This document shows, piece by piece, positions 17,698-27,489 of a stretch of DNA of 64,000 nt. The DNA is from Terribium retamae (GTDB lineage Bacteria > Pseudomonadota > Alphaproteobacteria > Rhizobiales > Rhizobiaceae): NCBI RefSeq assembly GCF_022347545.1, contig NZ_JAKREW010000010.1:62001-126000 (forward strand). Direction: 5' to 3'. The notes beneath the pieces are model-generated. The model was not told where the DNA came from, searched no databases, and was given only the letters and a program-made list of their open reading frames with translations. Position 1 is the first letter of the stretch. Each line of letters opens with the position of its first letter. Both the position numbers and the translations under genes were made by a program.

Positions 17698-18686
17698 GGC
17701 CAATGACCATCCTCACCGAGACGGATCTGCGTCGTCTCGTGAAGCTCGATCTCGAGGCCGTGGCGTGCGTGGAAAATGCCTTCCGCGCTCTTGCGACAGA
17801 GCAGGTGGCGATGCCGCCGATCCTCAGGCTCGACATTCCCGAGCATCGTGGCGAAGTCGATGTGAAGACGGCCTATGTGCCCGGCATCGACGCGTTCGCC
17901 ATCAAGATCAGTCCAGGGTTCTTCGACAATCCCGCGCTTGGCCTGCCGAGCACCAACGGGCTGATGGTTCTGCTGTCGGCGAAAACCGGGGTGACCGAAG
18001 CGCTTTTGATCGACAATGGCTATCTCACCGATATCCGTACTGCCGCGGCCGGTGCGGTAGCAGCGAAACACCTTGCTCGGCCGGATGCCGCGAAAGCCGC
18101 CATCTTCGGCGCCGGCATGCAGGCGAAGCTGCAACTCGAGGCACTGAAGCTGGTGCGGCCGATCTCCGAAGCCCGCATATGGGCGCGTGATGCCAAAAAG
18201 GCAGAGGCTGCCGCCGGCGAACTGCGGGAGCGCCTGGGCATCGACGTGCGTGCCGAGCCCGATGCGGCGGAGGCGGCCGCGGGTGCCGACGTCATCGTGA
18301 CGACGACACCGGCAACCGAACCATTGATCCATGCCGGCTTCGTTTCAGCTGGACAGCACATTACGGCCATGGGGTCCGACGCCGAGCATAAGAACGAGAT
18401 CGCCCCAGCCGTGATCCGCATGGCCGATCTCTACGTCGCCGACAGCGTCCGGCAGACCCGCCGCCTCGGCGAACTGCACCATGCCATCGATGCGGCGGTG
18501 ATGGCGGCGGACGCCGAGGTCACCGAACTCGGCCAGATCATTGCAGGCCGCAAGCACGGCCGGCGCACTGCCGCCGATATCACGCTTGCCGATCTCACGG
18601 GCACTGGTGTGCAGGACACTGCCATCGCCACGCTCGCGCGCGATCGGGCGAGGGCGGCGAATGCTGGAACAATCTTTGAAAGCTGA
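17694..18686 (+). CDS. eutC: Ectoine utilization protein EutC (ornithine cyclodeaminase/mu-crystallin family)
   Basis: 330 residues from the ATG overlapping the eutB stop; a second ATG three codons on is an alternative. It has the NAD(P)-binding IFGAGMQAKLQLEAL motif and the substrate-domain segment LTDIRTAAAGAVAAKHL of the ornithine cyclodeaminase family. It is expected to reduce the EutB product during hydroxyectoine to ectoine conversion, which is inference from the family and the operon. Confidence 0.87.
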   Translation: MRPMTILTETDLRRLVKLDLEAVACVENAFRALATEQVAMPPILRLDIPEHRGEVDVKTAYVPGIDAFAIKISPGFFDNPALGLPSTNGLMVLLSAKTGVTEALLIDNGYLTDIRTAAAGAVAAKHLARPDAAKAAIFGAGMQAKLQLEALKLVRPISEARIWARDAKKAEAAAGELRERLGIDVRAEPDAAEAAAGADVIVTTTPATEPLIHAGFVSAGQHITAMGSDAEHKNEIAPAVIRMADLYVADSVRQTRRLGELHHAIDAAVMAADAEVTELGQIIAGRKHGRRTAADITLADLTGTGVQDTAIATLARDRARAANAGTIFES

Positions 18687-18727
18687 TGCCGGCCCCGAAA
18701 GAGGGCAAAACGAGGAAACTGGAAGAA

Positions 18728-19906
18728 ATGCAGCCAAATTTGAAGTTTTCGCGCGAGGAGTATGCGGAGCGACTCGCAAAGACACGCGCGGCCATGGAGG
18801 CCAAGGGCGTCGATGTTCTGATTTGTTCGGACCCTTCCAACATGGCCTGGCTGACGGGTTATGACGGCTGGTCTTTTTATGTGCATCAGGCAGTAATCGT
18901 GCCGCCGCATGGCGAGCCGATCTGGTACGGGCGCGGGCAGGATGCGAACGGCGCCAAGCGCACCGCCTACCTGAACCACGACAACATCATCGGCTACGCC
19001 GACCATTATGTGCAGTCGACCGAACGCCACCCGATGGACTATCTCGCCGGCCTGCTCGCCCAGCGCGGCTGGGATGGCAAGCGGATCGGCGTCGAGATGG
19101 ACAATTACTGGTTCTCGGCCAAGGCCTTCGCGTCGCTGCAGCAACACCTGCCTAATGCCCGCTTCGTCGATGCGACCGCACTGGTCAACTGGCAGCGCGC
19201 GGTCAAGAGCGCGACCGAGATCGATTATATGCGCAAGGCCGCCCGCATCGTCGAAGCGATGCATCAGCGCATTGTCGACAAGATCGAAGTCGGCATGCGC
19301 AAATGCGATCTCGTTGCCGAGATCTACGATGCCGGCATTCGGGGCACCGATGGCTTCGGCGGCGATTATCCCGCAATCGTGCCGCTGCTACCCTCGGGCG
19401 AAGATGCCTCGGCGCCCCACCTCACCTGGGACGACAAGCCGATGAAGGCCGGTGAGGGCACCTTCTTCGAGATCGCCGGCTGTTATCACCGCTACCATTG
19501 CCCGCTGTCGCGCACCGTCTTCCTCGGCAAGCCGACGCAGGCCTTCCTGGACTCTGAGAAGGCGACGCTCGAAGGTATGGAGGCCGGCCTGGCAGCAGCA
19601 AGGCCCGGCAACACTTGCGAAGACATCGCCAACGCCTTCTTCGCCGTGCTGAAGAAGTACGGCATCGTCAAGGACAACCGCACCGGTTATCCAATCGGCA
19701 TCTCCTATCCGCCGGATTGGGGCGAACGCACCATGAGCCTGCGCCCCGGCGACCGCACCGAGCTCAAGCCCGGCATGACGTTCCATTTCATGACCGGACT
19801 GTGGCTGGAGACGATGGGGCTGGAGATCACTGAATCGATCCTGATCACCGAAACCGGGGTCGAGTGCCTGGCCAACGTGCCGCGCAAGCTGGTGGTGAAG
19901 GACTGA
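18728..19906 (+). CDS. eutD: Ectoine hydrolase EutD (DoeA)
   Basis: 392 residues from the ATG at 18728 (MQPNLKFSREEYAERL), preceded by GAGGAAA. An upstream in-frame ATG at 18686 overlaps the eutC stop (TGATG) and could be the coupled start, adding 14 residues. Creatinase/M24 aminopeptidase fold: an N-terminal creatinase-like domain to about 160, then a pita-bread domain with CYHRYHCPLSR. It opens the ectoine ring to give N-alpha-acetyl-L-2,4-diaminobutyrate, a compound known to induce via EnuR. It acts with EutE. Confidence 0.88.
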   Translation: MQPNLKFSREEYAERLAKTRAAMEAKGVDVLICSDPSNMAWLTGYDGWSFYVHQAVIVPPHGEPIWYGRGQDANGAKRTAYLNHDNIIGYADHYVQSTERHPMDYLAGLLAQRGWDGKRIGVEMDNYWFSAKAFASLQQHLPNARFVDATALVNWQRAVKSATEIDYMRKAARIVEAMHQRIVDKIEVGMRKCDLVAEIYDAGIRGTDGFGGDYPAIVPLLPSGEDASAPHLTWDDKPMKAGEGTFFEIAGCYHRYHCPLSRTVFLGKPTQAFLDSEKATLEGMEAGLAAARPGNTCEDIANAFFAVLKKYGIVKDNRTGYPIGISYPPDWGERTMSLRPGDRTELKPGMTFHFMTGLWLETMGLEITESILITETGVECLANVPRKLVVKD

Positions 19907-19908
19907 CG

Positions 19909-20904
19909 ATGTCACGGCCTTCTCCGATTTCTCCCACGGTCGATTTCGACCGTGGCGGCGTGCAGCATGGATTCCTGCGCTTGCCTTACAGCCGCGACGA
20001 CTCCGCCTGGGGTTCGGTCATGCTCCCGATCTGCGTGGTGAAAAATGGCAGCGGCCCGACGGCGCTGCTCACAGGCGGCAATCATGGTGACGAGTATGAG
20101 GGGCCTTTGGCGCTCTACGAACTCGCCCGTACGCTCGACCCGAAAGATGTTTCCGGCACGGTGATCATCGTGCCGGCGATGAATTATCCGGCTTTCCGGG
20201 CCGGCACGCGGACCTCGCCGATCGACAAAGGCAACATGAACCGCAGTTTCCCTGGCCGTCCCGACGGCACGGTCACGGAGAAGATCGCCGATTATTTCCA
20301 GCGTGAATTGCTGCCGCGCGCGGATGTCGTCTTCGACTTCCATTCCGGGGGGCGCACGCTGGATTTTGTGCCCTTCTGTGCCGCCCATATCCTGCCCGAC
20401 AAGAAACAGGAGGCCCGCGCCTTCGCGGCGGTTGAGGCCTTCTCCGCACCCTTTTCCATGAAGATGCTCGAGATCGATGCGGTCGGCATGTACGACACCG
20501 CGGCCGAGGAGATGGGCAAGGTCTTTGTCACCACCGAGCTCGGCGGTGGCGGAACTTCACGTGCCGAAACGGTGCGGATCGCCCGGCGCGGCATCCTGAA
20601 TGTGCTGCGTCATGAAGGCATTGTTGATGGTGCGGTCGAAAAGACTCGAACTTCCTGGTTGGACATGCCGTCCGGCGATTGCTTCTGCTTTGCCGAGGAG
20701 GACGGCATGATCGAGACGATGGTCGATCTCGGTGAGCCGATCGAAGCTGGTGCCGTCGTCGCGCGCATCCATTCGACTGGCCGTACCGGACAGGCGCCGC
20801 AGGAGATCAGGGCGAAGATTTCCGGCCTGCTGACAGCCAGGCACTTCCCCGGCCTGGTGAAGGCCGGCGATTGCGTGTCGGTGATAGCTGTCGTCGTGGA
20901 ATGA
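19909..20904 (+). CDS. eutE: N-alpha-acetyl-L-2,4-diaminobutyrate deacetylase EutE (DoeB)
   Basis: 331 residues from the ATG 2 bases after the eutD stop. Zinc carboxypeptidase-like succinylglutamate desuccinylase/aspartoacylase family: HxxE zinc ligands His59 and Glu62 in GGNHGDEYEGP, and His145 in FDFHSGG. It removes acetate from the EutD product to give diaminobutyrate for the transaminase at 7579-8958. It is the last gene of the ehu-eut operon; the convergent mucR-like gene follows after about 97 bases. Confidence 0.88.
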   Translation: MSRPSPISPTVDFDRGGVQHGFLRLPYSRDDSAWGSVMLPICVVKNGSGPTALLTGGNHGDEYEGPLALYELARTLDPKDVSGTVIIVPAMNYPAFRAGTRTSPIDKGNMNRSFPGRPDGTVTEKIADYFQRELLPRADVVFDFHSGGRTLDFVPFCAAHILPDKKQEARAFAAVEAFSAPFSMKMLEIDAVGMYDTAAEEMGKVFVTTELGGGGTSRAETVRIARRGILNVLRHEGIVDGAVEKTRTSWLDMPSGDCFCFAEEDGMIETMVDLGEPIEAGAVVARIHSTGRTGQAPQEIRAKISGLLTARHFPGLVKAGDCVSVIAVVVE

Positions 20905-21001
20905 ACTAAGACGGCGCGCTTACTGTTCCGGGCAACGCCTCGCAGACCAAGAGAAGCCGGCCACAGATCGGGCCAGCATCTCTCCGAGAGCGGGACTTAG
21001 C

Positions 21002-21442
21002 TCACGCCTTGCCTTTGGGTTTGCGTTTCATGCCCGGCTTGCGGCCGAGACCGAGTTGCTTGGCAAGAGCCGACCGCCTTTCAGCGTAAGCGGGCGCCAC
21101 CATCGGATAATCGGCGGGCAGGTTCCACTTCGCCCGGTATTCCTCCGGTGTCAGTCCGAGACCGGAAAGATGCCGTTTCAAGGTACGGTACTGCTTTCCG
21201 TCTTCAAGGCTCACCAGATAGTCGTGGGTGAGCGATTTCCTGACCGAAACCGCGGGCTTTCTCGCCTCAACAACAGGCTCGGCTGGGGGCTGCCCGAGCC
21301 GGGCCACACTATGCGCAACGCTTTCAATCACGCCCGGCAGTTCCGATACCGGCAGCGGATTCTTCGTGACATAGGCGCTTACGATCGCTGCAGTGAGTTC
21401 GGTTATCAATTCATTTGAAGGTTTGGTTTCATCAGTCATTGG
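21002..21442 (-). CDS. MucR/Ros family regulator lacking the zinc cysteines
   Basis: 146 residues from the ATG at 21442. The C-terminal DNA-binding domain has the family landmarks YRTLKRHL, GLTPEEYRAKWNLPADYPMVAPAYAERRS and a basic tail. The zinc-finger Cys pair of Ros/MucR is replaced: the site reads YLVSLEDGKQYRTLKRHL and the protein contains no cysteine. Zinc-less Ros homologues are known in Mesorhizobium loti and still bind AT-rich DNA. MucR proteins control exopolysaccharide, motility and symbiosis genes as H-NS-like silencers. Its targets here are unknown. Confidence 0.85.
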   Translation of the reverse strand, partial: PMTDETKPSNELITELTAAIVSAYVTKNPLPVSELPGVIESVAHSVARLGQPPAEPVVEARKPAVSVRKSLTHDYLVSLEDGKQYRTLKRHLSGLGLTPEEYRAKWNLPADYPMVAPAYAERRSALAKQLGLGRKPGMKRKPKGKA

Positions 21443-21566
21443 TGCATCCCCGCGCATTAACCCAATGCTTGCCTAGCCGAGAAACTTTCATTCCGATAGG
21501 TGGCCGATAGGTGGAATGCCTCGGAAATTGGGCGAAAAGACCGGCGATCGACCAACGTTTCGCGGT

Positions 21567-23099
21567 TTAGCTTGCGATCTGGCTGGTGGCACGATCGGCA
21601 ATCGTCGCGCCCGTTCCGGCATCGACAGACGCAAGGCTGACCTCGTAACCCCATAACCTTTTGACATGGCGCAGCGTGTCGTCACGGCTTTTGTCCTCAA
21701 GAAGGACGCCGTTCTTCACCTTGTGCTGCAGCCGCAGGTGGCGGTCGCCGAGCAGATCGACATCGACGACCTGTATGTCCGGTCTATTCGCGCCGACTTC
21801 GTAGCTATGCGCGAGTGCGGAGCGGATTTTCTCGTAGCCTCGCTCGTTGTGGATGGAGGCCACCTTGTAGTTGGGTTCATCCGCGCAATCGGCCAACAGG
21901 AAAAACCGCCATTTTCTGATCAAGGCCGGGCTGAGAAACTGGCGAATAAACGACTCGTCACGATGGTCGGCCCAGGCATCGAGCAATACCCTTCGCCAAT
22001 CGCCGCTTCCTGCGATATCGGGGAACCAGTCGCGATCTTCCTGCGTCGGCTCTGTCACGATGCGCTTGATGTCCTGCATCAGGTCGAGTCCAAGCGCATA
22101 GGGGTTGATGCCGGAAAAGCGAGGATCGTCGAAGCCCGGCTGGAAGACCACGTTCGAATGGTTGCTCAGCATTTCCAAAAGCGCGCCTTCGCTGATGCGG
22201 CCACGGTCGAACAGCATGTTCATCAGCGTGTAGTGCACGAAAGTCGCGCAACCTTCATTCATCACCTGGGTCTGCCGCTGCGGGTAGAAATACTGCGCAA
22301 TGACCCGCACGATTCGGATGATCTCGCGCTGCCAGGGCTCAAGGGCCGGACTGTTCTTTTCCAGGAAATAGAGAAGGTTCTCTTCCGGCAGGTTGAGTTT
22401 CTTTTTCCGCTCGGCCTGATTCTGGTCTTCGCTGCTTTCCCGCGAGTTCGGCAGTGTGCGCCACAAATCGTTGTAGGACCGCTCTTCGTATTCCAGCCGT
22501 TCACGCACTTCTTTGCGTTGCTGCTCCGAAGACAGCTTGGGCGGACGCTGATAGCGGAACACGCCTTGCTCTTTCAGCGCGTGCGCCGCGTCCAGGATCT
22601 CCTCGACGGCTGCAAGGCCATGGCGCTCTTCGCAGCGGGCGATGTAGTCCTTTGCAAAGTCCAGGTAGCTGAGGATCATCGCAGCGTCTGTCCACTGGCG
22701 GAACAGGTGATTGTTCTTGAAGAAATGATTGTGGCCGAGCGCGGCATGGGCGGTGACCAGCGCCTGCAAGGCCATCGTGTTTTCTTCCATGAGATAGACG
22801 ATGCAGGGATTGGAGTTGATGACCAATTCATAAGCCAGCCCGCGGCCGCCTTTGCGGTAGAGCAATTCCTGATAGAGGAAATGCTTGCCGAACGACCAGT
22901 GGCGGTACATCAGCGGCATGCCGACCGATGCGTAGGCATCCAGCATCTGCTCGGATGAGATGATCTCCAGCTGAGTTGGATAGACGTCCAGCTGAAGTTC
23001 CTCGACGGCGACTTCCTCGATTGCTTCGTAAACCTGCGACAGTTTCCTGAAATCCCAGTCGGAACCCGAAAAAAGCAGGCGCGCCTTGCTGGCTGGCAT
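21567..23099 (-). CDS. spoVR: SpoVR family protein (YcgB-like)
   Basis: 510 residues, full length for the SpoVR/YcgB family, with typical blocks YTLMNMLFDRGRISEGALLEML, NPYALGLDLMQDIKRI and WFPDIAGSGDW. It is third in the prkA-yeaH-spoVR operon, 12 bases after yeaH. In enterobacteria this trio is induced in stationary phase and nitrogen starvation. The molecular role of SpoVR is unknown. Confidence 0.92.
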   Translation of the reverse strand: MPASKARLLFSGSDWDFRKLSQVYEAIEEVAVEELQLDVYPTQLEIISSEQMLDAYASVGMPLMYRHWSFGKHFLYQELLYRKGGRGLAYELVINSNPCIVYLMEENTMALQALVTAHAALGHNHFFKNNHLFRQWTDAAMILSYLDFAKDYIARCEERHGLAAVEEILDAAHALKEQGVFRYQRPPKLSSEQQRKEVRERLEYEERSYNDLWRTLPNSRESSEDQNQAERKKKLNLPEENLLYFLEKNSPALEPWQREIIRIVRVIAQYFYPQRQTQVMNEGCATFVHYTLMNMLFDRGRISEGALLEMLSNHSNVVFQPGFDDPRFSGINPYALGLDLMQDIKRIVTEPTQEDRDWFPDIAGSGDWRRVLLDAWADHRDESFIRQFLSPALIRKWRFFLLADCADEPNYKVASIHNERGYEKIRSALAHSYEVGANRPDIQVVDVDLLGDRHLRLQHKVKNGVLLEDKSRDDTLRHVKRLWGYEVSLASVDAGTGATIADRATSQIAS

Positions 23100-23111
23100 G
23101 GCCTGTACCTC

Positions 23112-24422
23112 CTAGGTACTCTTGCCGACCGTCGGCTGTTTGGTGAAAAGCTTCCGGAAAACCGGATAGATGTCGGCCGCCTTGGCGATGCGGCTCATCT
23201 GAAAATTGGACCATTGGCTGGCGACGTTGCTGTAAGCCTGCCAGAGCGATGTCCCATTTTCGGTCGCGCCGAAAATCTCGCTTTCGCGTTCGTCGATGAT
23301 TTCGATATAGGCGAAATACTGACACAGGCGCATCAGTTCACCATCCAGAAGCGCAATGCAGCGCTCGGAATCGGACACGAAATTGTCTCCGTCGGAGGCC
23401 TGCGCGGCATAGATGTTCCACTCGCTTACCGGATAGCGTTTTGCGATGATGCGATGCATCTCTTCGAGCGCTGTGGAGACAACGGTACCGCCGCTTTGGG
23501 TCGAATAGAAAAAGGTTTCCTCGTCCACCTCATGCGCTTCGTGGGTATGGCGGATGAAAACGATCTCGGTGCGTTCATAACGGCGCTGCAGGAAGAGGTG
23601 CAGCAGCACGAAGAAGCGCTTGGCCAGGTCCTTCTCCCGCTCTCCCATGGAACCTGACACATCCATTAGGCAAAACATGACCGCACTGGCATTCGGCAGC
23701 GGTTGAGGTTCGAAACGGTTGAAGCGGATATCAACCGGGTCGACATAGGCGATTTTCTTTTGGCGGCGTTTGAGGCGCTCAAGTTCTTCGCTGAGGGCGA
23801 TTATGCGCTGGAGGGTGTTATGAGAGGGGGGCACGGCTCGCAGCGATGCCAGTTCCTGTTCGACCGCCTCGACATCCTCGCGCTTCGGGCGCCTGAGGGC
23901 GATACGGCGGCCATAACTGTTGCGCATCGTGCGTCCGACATTGATGTTGGTCGGCGCGCCGCTCTGGGCGAAACCGGCGCGGCGCGACTTGAATGCGACG
24001 ATCTCCTTGAGACTGAGCTTGACCAGATCGGGAAGTTCGAGGTCTTCGAAGAAGAGATCGAGAAATTCCTCACGCGAAAGCACAAAGCGAAAATCGTCTT
24101 CCGAAGGCGTGTCTCCCGGGGCTGGTGATCCGAAGCCGCCTTGGGCTCGCTTCGGGATCAGATCCCCTTCGGCGAATTGCTTGTTGCCGACCAGCACGCG
24201 CTCGCGGCGACCGCTGTTCCTCGCTTCGTCGAAGTTTGGCTCGCTCGTGCCCCTCTTGGGGATCGGTACGGTGTGCTCGGCATCGACCTCGGCGATCCGG
24301 CGGCTTCTGATTTCGTCGCGAACATTCTGCTTGAGCTCGTCGCGCGCGCGTCTTAGGAAGCGTTGCCGATTGGCGAGGCTTCTGTCCTTCGGGTTCAGTC
24401 GGCGATCGATAAAGATCGGCAT
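23112..24422 (-). CDS. yeaH: YeaH/YhbH family protein (DUF444) with VWA-like motif
   Basis: 436 residues. A von Willebrand A-like metal site, DVSGSMGE (DxSxS), lies near 252-259 in MFCLMDVSGSMGE, and the C-terminus has the DUF444 pattern. It sits between prkA and spoVR with gaps of 16 and 12 bases, so it is co-transcribed and probably acts with the PrkA kinase. No enzymatic role is established. Confidence 0.92.
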   Translation of the reverse strand: MPIFIDRRLNPKDRSLANRQRFLRRARDELKQNVRDEIRSRRIAEVDAEHTVPIPKRGTSEPNFDEARNSGRRERVLVGNKQFAEGDLIPKRAQGGFGSPAPGDTPSEDDFRFVLSREEFLDLFFEDLELPDLVKLSLKEIVAFKSRRAGFAQSGAPTNINVGRTMRNSYGRRIALRRPKREDVEAVEQELASLRAVPPSHNTLQRIIALSEELERLKRRQKKIAYVDPVDIRFNRFEPQPLPNASAVMFCLMDVSGSMGEREKDLAKRFFVLLHLFLQRRYERTEIVFIRHTHEAHEVDEETFFYSTQSGGTVVSTALEEMHRIIAKRYPVSEWNIYAAQASDGDNFVSDSERCIALLDGELMRLCQYFAYIEIIDERESEIFGATENGTSLWQAYSNVASQWSNFQMSRIAKAADIYPVFRKLFTKQPTVGKST

Positions 24423-24438
24423 GGAACCATCCTGGCCT

Positions 24439-26388
24439 TCACCCGGCCTTGTTGACCCTCATGTACCAATCGACCAGCCGGCGCACCTGCCGCTCGGTGT
24501 AGCCGCGTTCCACCATTCGCTGCACGAATTCGTTATGGCGCTTCTCGGTGACGCTGTCCTGCTTCGACCCGAAGCTGATGACCGGCAACAGATCCTCGAC
24601 CTGGCCGAACATGCGCTTTTCGATCACTTCGCGCAGCTTCTCGTAGCTGGTCCACGAGGGATTGCGGCCATTGTTGCGGGCGCGCGCGCGCAGCGTGAAC
24701 TTCACCACTTCGTTGCGGAAGTCCTTGGGGTTGGCGATGCCGGCGGGTTTCTCGACCTGCGACAACTCGTTGTCCAGAACCTCCCGGTCGAGGATCTGTC
24801 CGGTGTCGGGGTCCTTGTAGTCCTGGTCTTCGATCCAGGCATCGGCATAGGCGATGTAGCGGTCGAACAGGTTCTGGCCATACTCGCTGTAGGATTCCAG
24901 ATAAGCCTTCTGGATCTCGTGGCCGATGAATTCCGCGTAGCGCGCGGCAAGTTCCGACTTGATGAATTCCAGGTAACCCGCCTCGGTCTCCTTCGGAAAT
25001 TGCTCCCGCTTGATCGCCTCTTCCAGGATGTACATCAGGTGGACGGGATCAGCCGCCACCTCCTTGGTGTCGTAGTTGAAGGTCTGCGACAGGATCTTGA
25101 AGGCGAAGCGCGTCGAGACGCCGGTCATGCCTTCGTCGACGCCCGCGGTGTCACGATATTCCTGGACGGATTTCGCCCTTGGATCGATCTCCTTCAGATT
25201 TTCCCCGTCATAGATGCGCATCTTTGTGTAGAGAGGCGAGTTGTCGTGCTCTGCAAGCCGCGTCGAGACCGAGAAGCGGCTTAGGATATCGAGCACCTCC
25301 GGAGCGCAGGGGCTGTTGGCCAGCTCGCTTTCGCGCAGCAGCTTTTCATAGATCTGCCTCTCCTCGGTCACTCTCAGGCAGTAGGGCACCTTGACCACCA
25401 GGATACGGTCGAGGAAGGCTTCATTGTTCTTATTGTTCTTGAACTGCTGCCACTCCGATTCATTGGAGTGAGCCACGATGATGCCTTGATAAGGGAAAGA
25501 ACCGAAATTCTCGGTGCCGTTGTAGCTGCCTTCCTGGGTCGCGGTCAGCAGCGGATGCAACACCTTGATGGGTGCCTTGAACATCTCGACGAATTCCAAG
25601 AGACCTTGCGTGGTGCGGTTCAGACCGCCGCTGTACGAGTAGGCATCCGGGTCCGACTGGCTGAAGTTTTCGAGCTGTCTGATGTCGACCTTGCCGACCA
25701 GGGCCGAGACGTCCTGATTGTTCTCGTCCCCAGGCTCGGTCTTGGCAATGGCGATCTGCCGCAGCCTCGATGGCATCAGTTTGACGACGCTGAATTTGGA
25801 GATGTCACCGGACATCTCGTCGAGACGCTTGGCCGCCCATGGCGAGATCAGGCCGTTGAGCCTGCGCCGTGCGATCCCATATTTGTCTTCCAGCAGGTCG
25901 CCCATGCGGTCAGGGCTGAAGAGCCCCAGTGGCGACTCGAAGACCGGGCTGATCGCGTTGCCGACCTTCAGTGTGTAGATCGGGCGTTGCTCCATAAGCT
26001 TTTTCAGCCGCTCGGCGAGCGAGGATTTGCCGCCACCGACAGGACCCAGGAGATAGAGGACCTGCTTGCGCTCTTCGAGACCTTGGGAGGCATATCGGAA
26101 ATAGCCCGCTATGCGTTCGATCGTATCTTCCATGCCGTAGAAATCGGCGAAGGATGGATACACCTTGATGGTGCGGTTCGAGAAAATCCGCCCGAGTCGT
26201 TCGTCCTTGCTGGTATCGATGAGATTTGGCTCGCCGATCGCCTCCACCATGCGTTCCGGGGCGCTGGCATACATGGATTTATCTTCGCGGCAGGCCAGCA
26301 AATATTGCTGGATGCTGATCTCCTCTTGCGCCGCGCTCTTATAGATCTCCGAAAAAAGATCGAAGACGTCCGCCTGAAGTTCAGTCAT
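24439..26388 (-). CDS. prkA: PrkA family serine protein kinase (YeaG)
   Basis: 649 residues. An AAA-type N-terminal domain with the P-loop GPVGGGKSS near residue 116 and the C-terminal PrkA kinase-like domain. The E. coli homologue YeaG is a Ser/Thr kinase involved in adaptation to sustained nitrogen starvation. It is the first gene of the operon. A possible EcfG-type promoter lies 54-79 bases upstream. Confidence 0.92.
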   Translation of the reverse strand: MTELQADVFDLFSEIYKSAAQEEISIQQYLLACREDKSMYASAPERMVEAIGEPNLIDTSKDERLGRIFSNRTIKVYPSFADFYGMEDTIERIAGYFRYASQGLEERKQVLYLLGPVGGGKSSLAERLKKLMEQRPIYTLKVGNAISPVFESPLGLFSPDRMGDLLEDKYGIARRRLNGLISPWAAKRLDEMSGDISKFSVVKLMPSRLRQIAIAKTEPGDENNQDVSALVGKVDIRQLENFSQSDPDAYSYSGGLNRTTQGLLEFVEMFKAPIKVLHPLLTATQEGSYNGTENFGSFPYQGIIVAHSNESEWQQFKNNKNNEAFLDRILVVKVPYCLRVTEERQIYEKLLRESELANSPCAPEVLDILSRFSVSTRLAEHDNSPLYTKMRIYDGENLKEIDPRAKSVQEYRDTAGVDEGMTGVSTRFAFKILSQTFNYDTKEVAADPVHLMYILEEAIKREQFPKETEAGYLEFIKSELAARYAEFIGHEIQKAYLESYSEYGQNLFDRYIAYADAWIEDQDYKDPDTGQILDREVLDNELSQVEKPAGIANPKDFRNEVVKFTLRARARNNGRNPSWTSYEKLREVIEKRMFGQVEDLLPVISFGSKQDSVTEKRHNEFVQRMVERGYTERQVRRLVDWYMRVNKAG

Positions 26389-26441
26389 GGCATTTCGTGC
26401 CTCTGGTTATGCGAAGCTGGCCGATCGTTTCGTATGTATTC

Positions 26442-26467
26442 AACTGCGAGGAGGCCCTGCTGGTTCC
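26442..26467 (-). promoter_or_regulatory. Possible EcfG-type promoter of prkA
   Basis: On the minus strand GGAAC, 17 bases, AGTT. This is a weaker match than the stress-island promoters because the -10 begins with A. The position suits a short 5' leader for prkA. Confidence 0.35.
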
Positions 26468-26610
26468 TCACTGTGTGATGATTGATGCACAAATATTGAG
26501 AGCCGCTCGATCTGGCCCGAACATCCGCTTGCCTGACTGCCGCAATCTTCGCGAGAGGAGCCGCCGACCGCGGGATGCCAGAGGCGATACCTTCCGGAGT
26601 TTAATATTGA

Positions 26611-26622
26611 CCGACCGGTCGG
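26611..26622. promoter_or_regulatory. PaaR operator upstream of paaG
   Basis: Perfect palindrome CCGACCGGTCGG in an AT-rich setting (TTGA before, ATTATG after), 58 bases before the paaG start. The same 12-bp core occurs upstream of paaA (40848-40859). This fits a TetR-type dimer site for PaaR, which releases DNA on binding phenylacetyl-CoA. Confidence 0.78.
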
Positions 26623-26679
26623 ATTATGTAACTGTCAAGCTTCGCCAAGGGGGAGTTGGCGAGGTCTGGAGGAGATGAC

Positions 26680-27489
26680 GTGACCCAATCTGGCCCGCTA
26701 TTGGCCGACACGCTGTTGTCAGCGCTGTCCGACGGAGTCATGACGCTGACACTCAATCGTCCGGACAAGTTGAATTCCTTTAATCCGGAATTGCACGAGG
26801 CCCTGCGTGCTGCCTTGGAGCAGGCGCGAAACGATGCGGCTGTCCGCGCGATTCTGCTGACCGGTGCCGGTCGCGCATTCTGTGCCGGCCAGGACCTTGG
26901 CGATCGCGACCCCCGCAAGGCAACCGAGGCGCCCGATCTCGGACACACGATCGAGACCTTCTACAACCCATTGCTACGCCTGATCCGATCACTGGACAAA
27001 CCCGTCATCTGCGCGGTCAACGGCGTCGCCGCCGGCGCGGGTGCCAACATCGCGCTCGCCTGCGATATCGTGCTTGCGGCCAAATCGGCCAAGTTTATCC
27101 AGGCCTTCTCGAAGATCGGCCTTGTCCCCGATTCCGGCGGCACCTGGACTTTGCCCCGGCTGCTGGGCGAAGCACGCGCCAAGGCGCTGGTGCTGACCGC
27201 CGAACCTCTGCCGGCGCAGACCGCAGCCGAGTGGGGCCTGATCTGGAAAGCGGTGGACGACGACCAATTGATGCCTGAAGCGACTGCCCTGGCGAAACGC
27301 CTGGCCGCCGGTCCCACCTTCGGCATCGGCCTGACCAAGCAGGCCATCCATGCCAGTGCCGCCAATACGTTCGACCAGCAGCTCGACCTCGAACGCGACC
27401 TGCAACGCATGGCGGGCCGCAGCGCCGACTACGCCGAAGGCGTCGCCGCCTTCCTCGACAAGCGGGCGCCGGAGTTCAAGGGCAGATGA
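26680..27489 (+). CDS. paaG: Enoyl-CoA hydratase/isomerase, 1,2-epoxyphenylacetyl-CoA isomerase PaaG
   Basis: 269 residues from the GTG at 26680, which has GGAGG seven bases upstream; the frame is open to TTG at 26656. Crotonase fold with AFCAGQDLGDRD near 71-82 and oxyanion-hole loop NGVAAGAGANIALACD. It converts the ring epoxide of phenylacetyl-CoA to oxepin-CoA. It is the first gene of the paaG-paaI-paaK-paaR operon behind a PaaR operator. It overlaps paaI by 4 bases. Confidence 0.88.
   Translation: MTQSGPLLADTLLSALSDGVMTLTLNRPDKLNSFNPELHEALRAALEQARNDAAVRAILLTGAGRAFCAGQDLGDRDPRKATEAPDLGHTIETFYNPLLRLIRSLDKPVICAVNGVAAGAGANIALACDIVLAAKSAKFIQAFSKIGLVPDSGGTWTLPRLLGEARAKALVLTAEPLPAQTAAEWGLIWKAVDDDQLMPEATALAKRLAAGPTFGIGLTKQAIHASAANTFDQQLDLERDLQRMAGRSADYAEGVAAFLDKRAPEFKGR

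Noticed and set aside
23920..25284. 454-codon open frame on the plus strand
   Set aside because: Antisense to yeaH and prkA, which are certain.
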